Assembly (NCBI GenBank): GCA_029936965.1
Contig: JAPYRG010000005.1
Coordinates: forward strand, 1 to 64,000
Direction of reading: 5' to 3'
DNA: 64,000 nt
DNA from: Fidelibacterota bacterium
Lineage (GTDB): Bacteria > Fidelibacterota > Marinisomatia > Marinisomatales > TCS55
Part shown: piece after piece, positions 7,998-17,759 of the stretch
How the letters are laid out: each line of letters opens with the position of its first letter
How positions within the stretch are numbered: the stretch's first letter is position 1
The notes under the pieces: model-generated
What the model saw: the letters and a program-made list of their open reading frames with translations, nothing else
Database searches by the model: none
Told to the model about the DNA's origin: nothing
Position numbers and translations under genes: made by a program

Positions 7998-8582
7998 ATG
8001 GGTAATTATTTAGGAAATATTTGGGAAACTATAACAACGATGCTGACTGGTATGAGAGTCACTTTACAGCATTTATTATCCATACGTCGTAACAATGTCA
8101 CATTACAATATCCTGAAGAAAGATGGCCTCGCCCTGAAAGAAATATTGGTTTTGACCATAGTAATTATAATGTAATTAGATCAAGATTACATGTAGATAT
8201 TGATGATTGTATTGGATGTTTAAAATGTGAAAGAGCATGCCCAGTAGATTGTATTAAAATTGAAACAGTAAAAGTCCCTAATAGAGGGGAAGATATACGT
8301 AGTATTGGACACACTGGTATCACAGCAAATGGGACAAAGAAAGCAATGGTTGTCTCAAGGTTTGATATTGATATGACTGAATGTTGTTATTGTAACCTAT
8401 GCACATATCCTTGCCCAGAGGAATGTATTTATATGACGGGTGGACCAAATTCCGAGAAACATGAAATTGATTATGAGTTTTCTGAGTATGATCGCAATGA
8501 TTTGATATTTCGGTTTGCAAAAAAAGTTTCTGATGAAGAAATTGAAAGTGCGACATCTGTTTCTTCTGGAGAAGAAAGCTAA
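7998..8582 (+). CDS. nuoI: NADH-quinone oxidoreductase subunit I (2x 4Fe-4S)
   Basis: This ferredoxin-like subunit carries clusters N6a and N6b. Two CxxCxxCxxxCP motifs are complete: C71, C74, C77, C81 (CIGCLKCERACP) and C129, C132, C135, C139 (in ECCYCNLCTYPCP). The N-terminal part provides the membrane-associated helix typical of NuoI. The C-terminus beyond residue 150 is acidic. In this locus NuoI is of special interest because NuoE, NuoF and NuoG are missing, so it may be the entry point for electrons from a soluble donor such as ferredoxin; that is inference from related eleven-subunit complexes. Confidence 0.95.
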   Translation: MGNYLGNIWETITTMLTGMRVTLQHLLSIRRNNVTLQYPEERWPRPERNIGFDHSNYNVIRSRLHVDIDDCIGCLKCERACPVDCIKIETVKVPNRGEDIRSIGHTGITANGTKKAMVVSRFDIDMTECCYCNLCTYPCPEECIYMTGGPNSEKHEIDYEFSEYDRNDLIFRFAKKVSDEEIESATSVSSGEES

Positions 8583-9071
8583 ATGGAGAATATTGCTTTT
8601 GGATTAATTGTAGCAATTACGCTTGGCTCAGCATTGATGGTAGTGATGACGCAACAGTTATTATACTCAGCAATTGCATTATTATTTACACTTTTCGGTG
8701 TTGCCGGTTTATATATATTCATGTGGGCAGATTTTATGGCAGGTGTTCAAATTGTAATATATATAGGGGGCATTTTGGTCCTTTTGATTTTTGGTATTAT
8801 GTTAACGAATAAGATCAGTTCTGTTAATATATCTCATACAAGTTTGCAAAGAAGAGTAGGTGCTGTAATTACATTGGGTGTCTTGGGTTTTTTAATTCCA
8901 ATGATTACAAACACATCCTGGTTACAGCTTTCTTCTGAAGAACCAGCTCAGACAGCAGATAGCATAGGAAGATTATTAATGATGGAATACTTACTTCCCT
9001 TTGAAGTTGCATCTTTGCTTTTATTGGGTGCTTTAATTGGTGCTGCAATGCTTTCAAGAAATACGAATTGA
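8583..9071 (+). CDS. nuoJ: NADH-quinone oxidoreductase subunit J
   Basis: This 162-residue membrane subunit has five transmembrane helices. The third helix region, LYIFMWADFMAGVQIVIYIGGILVLLIFGIMLTNK, is the conserved part of the family, including the pi-bulge helix and the AGVQIVIYIGGILVL pattern. It starts on the base after the nuoI stop and overlaps nuoK by four bases. The C-terminal part is more variable, as usual for NuoJ. Confidence 0.93.
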   Translation: MENIAFGLIVAITLGSALMVVMTQQLLYSAIALLFTLFGVAGLYIFMWADFMAGVQIVIYIGGILVLLIFGIMLTNKISSVNISHTSLQRRVGAVITLGVLGFLIPMITNTSWLQLSSEEPAQTADSIGRLLMMEYLLPFEVASLLLLGALIGAAMLSRNTN

Positions 9072-9376
9072 TGGATAATCTTCAAACATACCTCTATATA
9101 AGCGCCATTTTATTTTCTTTAGGGTTATATGGAGTCATTACTCGAAGGAATGGAATCGCTGTTTTGATGGGAGTAGAGTTAATATTGAATTCTGCAAATA
9201 TTAATTTTGTTGCCTTTGCTCGTTTTGGAGGAATGAACTTCAGTGGGCAGGTTTTCGCATTGTTTGTAATTATAATGGCTGCAGCGGAAGCAGCTGTTGC
9301 GTTAGCAATTATTATAAATGTATTTAATAATCTGGATACAGTAAATATTGATGATGCAAGAGAATTAAAATTATGA
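9068..9376 (+). CDS. nuoK: NADH-quinone oxidoreductase subunit K
   Basis: This 102-residue subunit has three transmembrane helices and the strict NuoK signature GVELILNSANINFVAF, with a conserved membrane glutamate, and the second glutamate in MAAAEAAVALAIIINVF. Both acidic residues belong to the central proton-conducting axis. The start ATG overlaps the nuoJ stop (ATGA type) and the stop overlaps the nuoL start by four bases, so translation is coupled through the three genes. Confidence 0.95.
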   Translation: MMDNLQTYLYISAILFSLGLYGVITRRNGIAVLMGVELILNSANINFVAFARFGGMNFSGQVFALFVIIMAAAEAAVALAIIINVFNNLDTVNIDDARELKL

Positions 9377-11424
9377 CTGGAGACATGTTAATTAATTATG
9401 CCCTAGGGATATTATTCTTTCCTCTAATCTCATTCATAATTTTAATATTTGTTGGCAAGCGTTTACCTCGACAAGGTGATGTTGTAGGAATTGGTACAAT
9501 CATACTTACCTTAATTTTATCGTTGGCTATGTTTGGTAGTATGCTACTATCACATGATCCTGGATTCAGGCATGAAGCTTCTTTTACATGGATAGATCTA
9601 GGAGATTTTGAAATTAGGCTTGGTTTTTTAATTGATAATATCACAATAATTATGCTTCTTGTAGTCTCCCTCATTTCAACTATGACACACATTTTTTCAA
9701 CTAAATATATGGAAGGTGATATACGGTATTCTAGATACTACGCTTATCTTGGTTTATTTACGTTTAGTATGAATGGTATTGTATTGGCAAATAATCTTGT
9801 TTCCCTATATATCTTTTGGGAATTAGTTGGAGTTAGTTCTTATTTATTAATTGGTCATTGGTTTGAAAAAGATTCTGCTGCTGATGCAAGCAAAAAGGCT
9901 TTCCTAACAAATAGAGTAGGCGATATTGGTTTTTTTATTGGTTTAATGTTAGTGTTCACTGCTTTGGGAACCTTTAATTATGCGGAAGTTTTTGAAGGTG
10001 TAGCCAAGGGGGCTATATCGGGTACACTATTGACATTTGCTGGAATTGGATTATTTATGGGTGCCGTAGGAAAATCATCTCAGTTTCCTTTGCATATTTG
10101 GTTACCAGATGCGATGGAGGGACCAACGCCAGTTTCTGCATTGATGCATGCAGCAACAATGGTTGCCGCTGGTGTATATCTTTCTGTAAGGCTTTTTCCA
10201 TTATTTACACCAGAAGCTTTACTCTTTATTGCTTATACAGGAGGATTTACTGCTATTTTTGCAGCAACAATAGCAATAACGCAAAACGATATAAAAAAGG
10301 TTTTAGCCTATTCAACTATTAGTCAATTAGGGTACATGATTTTGGCAGTGGGCACAGGAGCATATGTAGCAGGTTTTTTCCATTTAGTTACGCATGCAAT
10401 GTTTAAAGCATGTCTCTTTTATGGCTCAGGCAGTGTTATACATGCTATGCACCATGCTTTACATAACTTAAAAGATCATGATACTGATCCGCAGGATATG
10501 AGAAATATGGGTGGTTTCAAATCAAAAATGCCAATTACATATTGGACGATGTTAGTTGCCACACTTGCAATTTCAGGAGTTCCTTTATTTTCGGGATTTT
10601 TATCTAAAGATGCTATTCTAGCAGGAACTCTTTCATTTGCTAGTCATCACCCTCAACATTTTCTTTTACCAGTTTTTGGTTTTTCCGCTGCTTTAATTAC
10701 AGCTTTTTATATGTTTAGACTAATTTTTATGACCTTTCATAATCAGCCAAAATTGCCAAATGTTTATAGTGATATACATGAATCTCCTAAGCCTATGGTT
10801 TTCCCCTTAATTCTTTTAAGCTCGCTCAGTGTATTTATTTTTTATACTCTACCTTATTTTAATCCTTTATCAGATCATGGTTGGTTTATGGAATTAATAA
10901 AAGCCAAAGATTCTATGGTTCCAGGGAGTCCAAGTGCTCATGATATAGCTGAAGGGATGCACCATAGTCACACTCTTACAATGATTCTATCTATTCTTGT
11001 TGCATCATTAGGTATTTTACTTTCATGGGCCGTATATATTAAAAATAGTGTATCTGCTGATAACTGGTCTAAAAGATTGGATCTTTATTATAATCTATCC
11101 CTAAACAAATATTATTTTGATGAAAATTATAATAAATATCTTTATCAACCTTTTTTACGTTTAGCAAATCGTGTTTCTTATATCGATTGGGATTTATACG
11201 ATAAATATTTTATTAATGGTTTTGGCCATATTACAAAATGGCTTTCAAGCGTTACTGGCCGGATAGATTATGATGGCCTTGACCAAACTATTGTAGATGG
11301 ACTCGGTAGATCAATGGGGAAAGCTGGATCTTCTTTGAAAGAAATTCAGACTGGTCGTTTGCAAAACTATATGCTATTCGCTCTTTTTGGAGTAATTATT
11401 ATTATAATTTTTCAATCTTTTTAA
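9373..11424 (+). CDS. nuoL: NADH-quinone oxidoreductase subunit L
   Basis: This distal antiporter-like proton-pumping subunit has 683 residues. The core has the family motifs ELVGVSSYLLIGHWFEK, KKAFLTNRVGDIGF, FPLHIWLPDAMEGPTPVSALMHAATMVAAGVYL and IKKVLAYSTISQLGYMILAVG. The C-terminal portion after residue 500 supplies the long amphipathic lateral helix and final transmembrane anchor (ending ALFGVIIIIIFQSF) that distinguish NuoL from NuoM and NuoN. It is followed by nuoM after 24 bases. Conserved Lys and Glu residues of the hydrophilic axis are present, so proton pumping is expected. Confidence 0.95.
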   Translation: MTGDMLINYALGILFFPLISFIILIFVGKRLPRQGDVVGIGTIILTLILSLAMFGSMLLSHDPGFRHEASFTWIDLGDFEIRLGFLIDNITIIMLLVVSLISTMTHIFSTKYMEGDIRYSRYYAYLGLFTFSMNGIVLANNLVSLYIFWELVGVSSYLLIGHWFEKDSAADASKKAFLTNRVGDIGFFIGLMLVFTALGTFNYAEVFEGVAKGAISGTLLTFAGIGLFMGAVGKSSQFPLHIWLPDAMEGPTPVSALMHAATMVAAGVYLSVRLFPLFTPEALLFIAYTGGFTAIFAATIAITQNDIKKVLAYSTISQLGYMILAVGTGAYVAGFFHLVTHAMFKACLFYGSGSVIHAMHHALHNLKDHDTDPQDMRNMGGFKSKMPITYWTMLVATLAISGVPLFSGFLSKDAILAGTLSFASHHPQHFLLPVFGFSAALITAFYMFRLIFMTFHNQPKLPNVYSDIHESPKPMVFPLILLSSLSVFIFYTLPYFNPLSDHGWFMELIKAKDSMVPGSPSAHDIAEGMHHSHTLTMILSILVASLGILLSWAVYIKNSVSADNWSKRLDLYYNLSLNKYYFDENYNKYLYQPFLRLANRVSYIDWDLYDKYFINGFGHITKWLSSVTGRIDYDGLDQTIVDGLGRSMGKAGSSLKEIQTGRLQNYMLFALFGVIIIIIFQSF

Positions 11425-11448
11425 CTATGAAATGATTAGGACAATGGT

Positions 11449-12996
11449 ATGGATAATATTTTAAGTTGGATTATATGGATTCCTGTTTTAGGAATGGTTG
11501 CAATAGCCTTTATCCCAAGGGAAAAACAAGATCTTATTAAACAAGTAGCTGCTGTTACAACTGGTATTCAGTTGCTTGTTGCAATTGTATTATGGTCAAC
11601 TTTTGATGCAACTAATGGAACCTTTCAATTCATGGAAAGAGCTGAATGGATTCCATCTCTAGGAATCAGTTATATTCTTGGAATAGATGGTCTTAGTTTG
11701 CCAATGGTAGCCTTAAATGCATTAATTATATTTATTGGCGTTTTTGTTAGTTGGAATATTGATCGCGCGGTAAAAGGATATTTTGCTTTATTTCTTTTAC
11801 TTGATACTGGTATTATGGGTGTCTTTTTATCATTGGACTTTTTTCTATTTTACGTTTTTTGGGAGGTAATGTTATTGCCGATGTATTTTTTGATTGGAAT
11901 GTGGGGCGGTCCTCAAAGAGAATATGCTGCAATAAAATTTTTCTTATATACTTTATTTGGTTCAGTTTTAATGTTAATCGCATTACTTGCCTTATATTTC
12001 GCTTGTGGTGAGACTTTTGATATGCAATTGATGATAGAACGTGCACCTTTTGCTCTTGATGGAGTGGTTTGGTGGGGAATGAGTGCTATAAAAGTAATAT
12101 GGGTGTTATTATTTATTGGTTTTGCGATTAAAGTACCAGTATTTCCTTTCCATACATGGCTTCCTTTAGCCCATGTTGAGGCACCAACGGCTATATCGGT
12201 TGTATTAGCTGGTATACTTCTAAAGTTGGGAGTCTATGGTATGCTCAGAATTAATTATACTATGCTTCCTGATGCAGTTTGGTGGTTTTCTGGTGCGCTT
12301 GCCTTTTTAGGTATGATTAATGTTATTTGGGGAGCAATGTGTGCTTTAGCTCAAAAAGACTTAAAGAAAATGGTAGCTTACTCAAGTATCAATCATATGG
12401 GATACTTATTATTGGGTATGGCTGCTGTTATAGCTGGCGGATCTGCAAATGGTTCAAATTTAATGGCTGCACAAGCTGGAATGAATGGTGCTGTATTCCA
12501 GATGTTTAATCATGGTACTATATCAGCTATGTTATTTATTCTAGTGGGAGTTATTTATGATCAGGCTCATCACCGAGACATTGAAGGTTTTGGTGGTCTT
12601 GCATCACAAATGCCTATCTATACAGCTATTGTAGCTTTAGCATTTTTTGCTGGTTTAGGCTTGCCTGGTCTTTCAGGATTTGTAAGTGAAGCCATGTGTT
12701 TAATTGGAGCATTTCCTGTTTTTCGTACTATTGTAATTATTTCTACAATCGGGATTTTATTGAATGCTGCATATTTTTTATGGGCATTTCAAAGAATGTT
12801 TTTTGGCAAACTGAATGAAAAGTATACAAAACTAGTTGATATTAATAATCGAGAATTGTTTACAGTTATACCTCTTTTAGTAATTACAATTTTTCTTGGT
12901 ATATACCCCCGGCCTTTCTTAGATATGATTAAAGAAACAATGAGCATCTTAATAGATCAAGTTGTAGTTGTTGGAGGGATTGCTGGTATATTTTAG
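11449..12996 (+). CDS. nuoM: NADH-quinone oxidoreductase subunit M
   Basis: This antiporter-like pumping subunit has 515 residues and about 14 transmembrane helices. The signature includes YILGIDGLSLPMVALNALI, FYVFWEVMLLPMYFLIGMWGG, FPFHTWLPLAHVEAPTAISVVLAGILLKLGVYG, LKKMVAYSSINHMGYLLLG and GLGLPGLSGFVSEAM. Position between nuoL and nuoN is the standard one. Gaps of 24 and 15 bases to its neighbours keep it in the same unit. Confidence 0.95.
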   Translation: MDNILSWIIWIPVLGMVAIAFIPREKQDLIKQVAAVTTGIQLLVAIVLWSTFDATNGTFQFMERAEWIPSLGISYILGIDGLSLPMVALNALIIFIGVFVSWNIDRAVKGYFALFLLLDTGIMGVFLSLDFFLFYVFWEVMLLPMYFLIGMWGGPQREYAAIKFFLYTLFGSVLMLIALLALYFACGETFDMQLMIERAPFALDGVVWWGMSAIKVIWVLLFIGFAIKVPVFPFHTWLPLAHVEAPTAISVVLAGILLKLGVYGMLRINYTMLPDAVWWFSGALAFLGMINVIWGAMCALAQKDLKKMVAYSSINHMGYLLLGMAAVIAGGSANGSNLMAAQAGMNGAVFQMFNHGTISAMLFILVGVIYDQAHHRDIEGFGGLASQMPIYTAIVALAFFAGLGLPGLSGFVSEAMCLIGAFPVFRTIVIISTIGILLNAAYFLWAFQRMFFGKLNEKYTKLVDINNRELFTVIPLLVITIFLGIYPRPFLDMIKETMSILIDQVVVVGGIAGIF

Positions 12997-13011
12997 CTAG
13001 CAAAGCTTTAG

Positions 13012-14499
13012 ATGAATAACCTGTTGAGTATATCATTATTTTTGCCGGAACTTGTGTTAACTGCCACAATAATAATTGCTATTATTGTTGATATTTTTTC
13101 AGTATCAAATAGAACAAGTAAGGTAAGCAACTATGTTATTATTGGTCTATTAGCAACCTTAGCTGCAGTTTTTCTAACTAACCATTCGCCAACCACTTTG
13201 TTTATGGATTCATTGGCTTTTGATCCATTTGCTAGTTTTATCAAATCTGTGGTTTTGGTAGCTACATTACTTATTATTATTTTTACTAGATACAGTAATG
13301 AGTTTAAAGGGTATCATACTGGAGAGTACTATGCTCTATTATGTATTATGGTATTTGGAATGTTTTTGATGGCAAGTGCTATTGATTTGATAACGGTTTA
13401 TTTATCAATTGAAGTTGTATCATTAATGTCATTTATCTTAGCTGGGTACCTTAAAAATAATCCCAGATCAAATGAAGCTTCATTAAAATATGTTATTTAT
13501 GGTGCATTTTCATCTGGGATTATGTTGTATGGATTAAGTATTATTTTTGGCCTCACAGGTACAACCAAATTTTTTGCTATACGAGATGCAATTACAACTT
13601 TGGACTCATCATCGAATCTTGCATTAACATTATCAACTGTATTTGTATTAGCGGGATTCGGATATAAAATATCAGCCGTTCCATTCCATTTTTGGACACC
13701 AGATGTATATGAGGGATCACCAACTCCTATTACTGCATATTTGTCTGTTGCACCAAAAGCAGCAGGTTTCGCTTTAATGATACGTTTTTTTAATCAGGTT
13801 TTTGTTGATGGTGATTCTTTAAGTACTCTAGGATGGTATGCCGATGTTAGCTTTGCCTGGCCAGAAATATTAGGTGTTATTTCTGTAGTAACAATGACAA
13901 TGGGGAATTTGGTAGCTATTCAACAAAACAGTGTTAAAAGAATGCTGGCCTATTCAAGTATTGCACATGCCGGATATATGTTAATGGCGTTTCCCACCAT
14001 TTCTTCTGAAGGTGTTTTTGCTGTAATGATTTATCTGGTCATGTATCTTTTTATGAATTTAGGAGCATTTTTTGTTCTTATATATGTTGCGCAAAAACAA
14101 GGAGGAGAAAATTTTGAGCATTTTAGTGGATTAGGATGGCGAATGCCAATTGTTGGTATTGTTATGACAATATTTATGTTTTCCCTCACAGGTTTGCCAC
14201 CCACAGTTGGGTTTATAGGAAAATTTTACTTATTTGTTGCTGTTATTAATGCTGGTTCAGCCTTTTACTGGATTGCTTTTTTTGGAGCGATTAATACGGT
14301 AGTGTCTCTGTATTTTTATATGAGAGTAGTAAAAACGATGTATTTAGATGGAAACCCAAGTGAGGAAATTATTGTGCCGCCTTTATCAGTAACTCTAATA
14401 TTATTGGTTTTAGCAGTTCCATCTGTATTTTTTGGAATTTATTGGACCCCTATACTTAATTGGGTAAATAATAGCTTATTATTTTTTGTACAAATATAA
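13012..14499 (+). CDS. nuoN: NADH-quinone oxidoreductase subunit N
   Basis: This third antiporter-like subunit of complex I has 495 residues. Motifs are TVYLSIEVVSLMSFILAGYLK, RSNEASLKYVIYGAFSSGIMLYG, VPFHFWTPDVYEGSPTPITAYLSVAPKAAGFAL, QNSVKRMLAYSSIAHAGYMLM and LTGLPPTVGFIGKFYLF. It ends the nuo part of the locus; the first nqr gene starts 24 bases later without a visible terminator, so the two sets are probably one transcript. Confidence 0.95.
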   Translation: MNNLLSISLFLPELVLTATIIIAIIVDIFSVSNRTSKVSNYVIIGLLATLAAVFLTNHSPTTLFMDSLAFDPFASFIKSVVLVATLLIIIFTRYSNEFKGYHTGEYYALLCIMVFGMFLMASAIDLITVYLSIEVVSLMSFILAGYLKNNPRSNEASLKYVIYGAFSSGIMLYGLSIIFGLTGTTKFFAIRDAITTLDSSSNLALTLSTVFVLAGFGYKISAVPFHFWTPDVYEGSPTPITAYLSVAPKAAGFALMIRFFNQVFVDGDSLSTLGWYADVSFAWPEILGVISVVTMTMGNLVAIQQNSVKRMLAYSSIAHAGYMLMAFPTISSEGVFAVMIYLVMYLFMNLGAFFVLIYVAQKQGGENFEHFSGLGWRMPIVGIVMTIFMFSLTGLPPTVGFIGKFYLFVAVINAGSAFYWIAFFGAINTVVSLYFYMRVVKTMYLDGNPSEEIIVPPLSVTLILLVLAVPSVFFGIYWTPILNWVNNSLLFFVQI

Positions 14500-14523
14500 T
14501 TATTAGCCACCTAGGAAACATAC

Positions 14524-15876
14524 TTGACTCATATTAAAATTAGAAAAGGACATAATATTCGGATATCGGGCTCTCCAGTAAATGAATATTATAATGTAGA
14601 AAAGACAAAAACCGTTTCTATTCAACCACAAGATTTTAGATATGTAAAACCTAAACTTTTAGTTAAGGTTGGTGATAAAGTGGATATTGGATCTCCATTA
14701 TTTTTTGATAAAGTACAACCAGATATTAAATGGGCATCACCTGGAGGTGGAGAAATAAAAGAAGTGATTTTGGGTGAAAGAAGATCTATTCAAAATATAA
14801 TTATCGAATTAAATAAAGAAGAAAAGTCAATTATTCATTCACCAATCAAATACCAAGAAATATCTTCTCTTGGTAAGAGTAAAGTAACAGATAGAATCTT
14901 GGAAGCGAATTTATGGCCTATAATTAGACAGCGCCCGTTTAATAAAATTGCAGATCCAAATGATAATCCTAGAGCAATATTTGTTTCAGGCTTTAATTCT
15001 GCCCCTTTGACTGTTAATCTTGATTTTGCTTTACGTTATAAACAATCAGTATTTCAATCTGGGCTTGATATTTTAAATCAATTATCAGAGGGAGGTGTGC
15101 ATCTTACATTTGAAGCTGATACGAATTGCGAAGCATTAACTTCTGCAAGGAATGTTAATCTTCATACAGTTATCGGACCCCACCCATCAGGAAATGTTGG
15201 GGTTCAAATTCATCATATTGATCCTTGGAAACCGAATGAAGTTGTCTGGGTTGTAAATGCTCAGCATGTTCTTACCCTAGGAGATTTATTTCTTAAAGGT
15301 ATTTATGATCCCTCAATTGTGGCGACCATTGCTGGCCCGGGAGTAAAAAATCCTGCGCATATAAAAACACGTATCGGTGCGAATGTTGAAACATTTCTAT
15401 CCAACAATCTTCATTCTGATGATAATCGAATTATTTCTGGTGATGTTTTAACAGGAAAAGTGACCAATATAAATGGATTTTTAGGTTATTATGATACAAC
15501 TATATCCGTTGTTCCTAATTCTGATGAAAGAGAATTTCTTGGCCTATTAAAGCCTGGTAATGAACAGACAAGGTATAGCGTAACAAATGCGTTTCTATCT
15601 CAAAGTAAAAACACATTTAGTTTTACTACACAACAGTCAGGATCTCTGAGACCGATGGTGCCAATTAATTCTTGGGAAGATGTGCTTCCGATGGATATTT
15701 ACCCTAATGCATTATATCGTTCTATCTTAGCGGAGGATTTTGAAGAAATGGAAGGGTTAGGGTTGTTAGAATGCGATGAAGAGGATTTTGCTCTTTGCTC
15801 CTTTGTTTGTCCAAGTAAAATTGATGTTGGATCAGTAATACGACATGGATTAAATCTAATGAAGGCTGATGGATAA
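14524..15876 (+). CDS. nqrA: Na+-translocating NADH:quinone reductase subunit A
   Basis: This peripheral subunit of the sodium-pumping NQR is the one implicated in ubiquinone binding and, being absent from Rnf complexes, it identifies the locus as NQR. Its 450 residues are normal for the family. Supporting stretches are KTVSIQPQDFRYVKPKLLVKVGDKV, GGEIKEVILGERRSIQNIIIE, GPHPSGNVGVQIHHIDP, VWVVNAQHVLTLGDLFLKGIYDP and the C-terminal LECDEEDFALCSFVCPSKIDVG. The start codon is TTG (14524); no nearer ATG gives the conserved N-terminus. It overlaps nqrB by eight bases. Confidence 0.94.
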   Translation: MTHIKIRKGHNIRISGSPVNEYYNVEKTKTVSIQPQDFRYVKPKLLVKVGDKVDIGSPLFFDKVQPDIKWASPGGGEIKEVILGERRSIQNIIIELNKEEKSIIHSPIKYQEISSLGKSKVTDRILEANLWPIIRQRPFNKIADPNDNPRAIFVSGFNSAPLTVNLDFALRYKQSVFQSGLDILNQLSEGGVHLTFEADTNCEALTSARNVNLHTVIGPHPSGNVGVQIHHIDPWKPNEVVWVVNAQHVLTLGDLFLKGIYDPSIVATIAGPGVKNPAHIKTRIGANVETFLSNNLHSDDNRIISGDVLTGKVTNINGFLGYYDTTISVVPNSDEREFLGLLKPGNEQTRYSVTNAFLSQSKNTFSFTTQQSGSLRPMVPINSWEDVLPMDIYPNALYRSILAEDFEEMEGLGLLECDEEDFALCSFVCPSKIDVGSVIRHGLNLMKADG

Positions 15877-17056
15877 TATGGTAAATGCTCTACGAAAATT
15901 AATTAAAAATATTGAACCAAAATTTACTGATGATGGACCTTTACAAAGATTTTTTCCAATCTTTGAAGCAACGGAGTCCTTTTTATTCTCCTCTGATGAA
16001 AAGACGAAATCTGGTCCTCATATCCGCGATAGTGTCGATATTAAAAGAGTGATGATCCTAGTTGTTTTAGCATTAATACCTTGTTATATCTTTGGTGCGA
16101 TAAATATTGGTGTACAAGCTGGAATAGCATCAGGAAAAGAACGTACCCTTTTTGATAATTTTGTTTTTGGTATGGGATATATTATTCCTGTTATAATAGT
16201 AACTTTTATTGCTGGAGGGTTTTGGGAAGTGCTCTTTGCAGTTATAAGAAAACATGATATTTACGAGGGATTTTTAGTTACTTGTGCTCTTATTCCTTTA
16301 TTAATGCCCCCAACTATACCCCTTTGGCAGGTATTTGTTGCGACATCATTTGGAATAGTAATTGGAAAAGAAATTTTTGGTGGTGTAGGTTATAATATTT
16401 TTAATCCAGCATTAGTAACTAGAGCATTTATTTATTTTGCATATCCAACAACAATAGCTGGCGATAAAGTCTGGCTAGTTGGTCCCGATGGATATTCAGG
16501 AGCTACGGCTTTATCTATTCCTGCTGCTACTGAAAATAGTAATGCATTAGATTTATTAAATAATGTTAATCAGTTTGATTTTTCATGGATTAATATGGTT
16601 ATGGGATATATCCCTGGATCTATTGGTGAGACAAATAAAATTATTATTCTACTTGGAGCATTATTTCTCATCTATGTTAAAATTGCTTCATGGAGGACGA
16701 TGTTAGGTGCAATCCTTGGTTTATTTTTTACAGCTATAGTAACAAATACACTGGCGCCATTTTCATCAAATACTATGTTAAGTTTACCTCCCCATTATCA
16801 CTTAGTAATGGGGAGCTTTATGTTTGGCGTAGCATTTATGGCTACTGAGCCCGTTACATCTGCTCATACAAATAGGGGCAAATGGATTTATGGTTTTCTG
16901 ATAGGATCATTAACTGTAATAATTCGCTCTATAAACCCAGCCTACCCTGAAGGTATAATGCTAGCAATATTATTAATGAATGCCTTCGCACCACTTATAG
17001 ATTATTTTGTTGTGCAGAAAAATATAAATCAGAGGAAATTTCGTTATGCAAAGTAA
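15869..17056 (+). CDS. nqrB: Na+-translocating NADH:quinone reductase subunit B
   Basis: This integral membrane subunit carries covalently bound FMN and riboflavin and is central to Na+ translocation. It has 395 residues and about ten transmembrane helices. The flavinylation motif SGAT is present at residues 210-213 (DGYSGATALS), with T213 the expected FMN attachment site. Other conserved parts are HIRDSVDIKRVMILV, GGVGYNIFNPALVTRAF and FMFGVAFMATEPVTSAHTNRGKW. Attachment of FMN normally needs the ApbE transferase, which is not encoded in this window. It overlaps nqrA and nqrC. Confidence 0.95.
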   Translation: MDNMVNALRKLIKNIEPKFTDDGPLQRFFPIFEATESFLFSSDEKTKSGPHIRDSVDIKRVMILVVLALIPCYIFGAINIGVQAGIASGKERTLFDNFVFGMGYIIPVIIVTFIAGGFWEVLFAVIRKHDIYEGFLVTCALIPLLMPPTIPLWQVFVATSFGIVIGKEIFGGVGYNIFNPALVTRAFIYFAYPTTIAGDKVWLVGPDGYSGATALSIPAATENSNALDLLNNVNQFDFSWINMVMGYIPGSIGETNKIIILLGALFLIYVKIASWRTMLGAILGLFFTAIVTNTLAPFSSNTMLSLPPHYHLVMGSFMFGVAFMATEPVTSAHTNRGKWIYGFLIGSLTVIIRSINPAYPEGIMLAILLMNAFAPLIDYFVVQKNINQRKFRYAK

Positions 17057-17759
17057 TGCATACACTTTGATATTTACTTCAATTACGACAATAATTCTTG
17101 GATTTCTTTTATCTTTTGTATCTATATCATTAAAAGATACTCAACAAATCAATGAAGATATAGATATCATGAAAAACATTTTGTATTCATTAGAATTCAG
17201 TGAAAAAGATAAACCTTGGACAGGAGAAGAAGTAAAAATATTATTTGATTCATCCATAATTCAGAAAGTAGTAAATGTTGATGGTGAAGTTATTGCTGAC
17301 TTAGTTCCTTCTGAAATACCTATAGATAAAATGGAAACACAATTTCCTCTGTATATTAAAGTTGTCAATAATTCTATTGATGGTTATGCCATTCCTATCT
17401 CCGGTAAAGGATTATGGTCAACTTTATATGGGTATTTTGCATTAGAAAATGATGGATCAACTGTAAAAGGAATACGATTTTATAAACATAAAGAAACACC
17501 TGGTCTTGGAGGGGAAGTAGAGAAGGATTGGTTTACAAATAATTATGTTGGTAAAAAAATAATAGACAAGAATGGTGGATTGGTAAGTATTCAGTCTATT
17601 AAAGGACAAGTAGATTCCTTATCTCCAGATGCATATCATCAGGTTGATGGCATATCGGGAGCTACCATGACAACAAAAGGTCTAAATGAATTTTTAATGA
17701 ATGATTTAAAAAAATACGATTCTTTTTTCCAAAAGGTTAGGATGGAGTTAAAGGGTTAA
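17046..17759 (+). CDS. nqrC: Na+-translocating NADH:quinone reductase subunit C
   Basis: This subunit has one N-terminal membrane helix (about residues 8-28) and a periplasmic FMN-binding domain. The flavinylation motif SGAT is at residues 204-207 (VDGISGATMTTKG), making T207 the likely FMN-bearing residue. KGLWSTLYGYFALENDG and FYKHKETPGLGGEVEKDWF are typical of the family. At 237 residues it is slightly shorter than well-studied NqrC proteins. It overlaps nqrB by 11 bases and nqrD by one base. Confidence 0.94.
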   Translation: MQSNAYTLIFTSITTIILGFLLSFVSISLKDTQQINEDIDIMKNILYSLEFSEKDKPWTGEEVKILFDSSIIQKVVNVDGEVIADLVPSEIPIDKMETQFPLYIKVVNNSIDGYAIPISGKGLWSTLYGYFALENDGSTVKGIRFYKHKETPGLGGEVEKDWFTNNYVGKKIIDKNGGLVSIQSIKGQVDSLSPDAYHQVDGISGATMTTKGLNEFLMNDLKKYDSFFQKVRMELKG

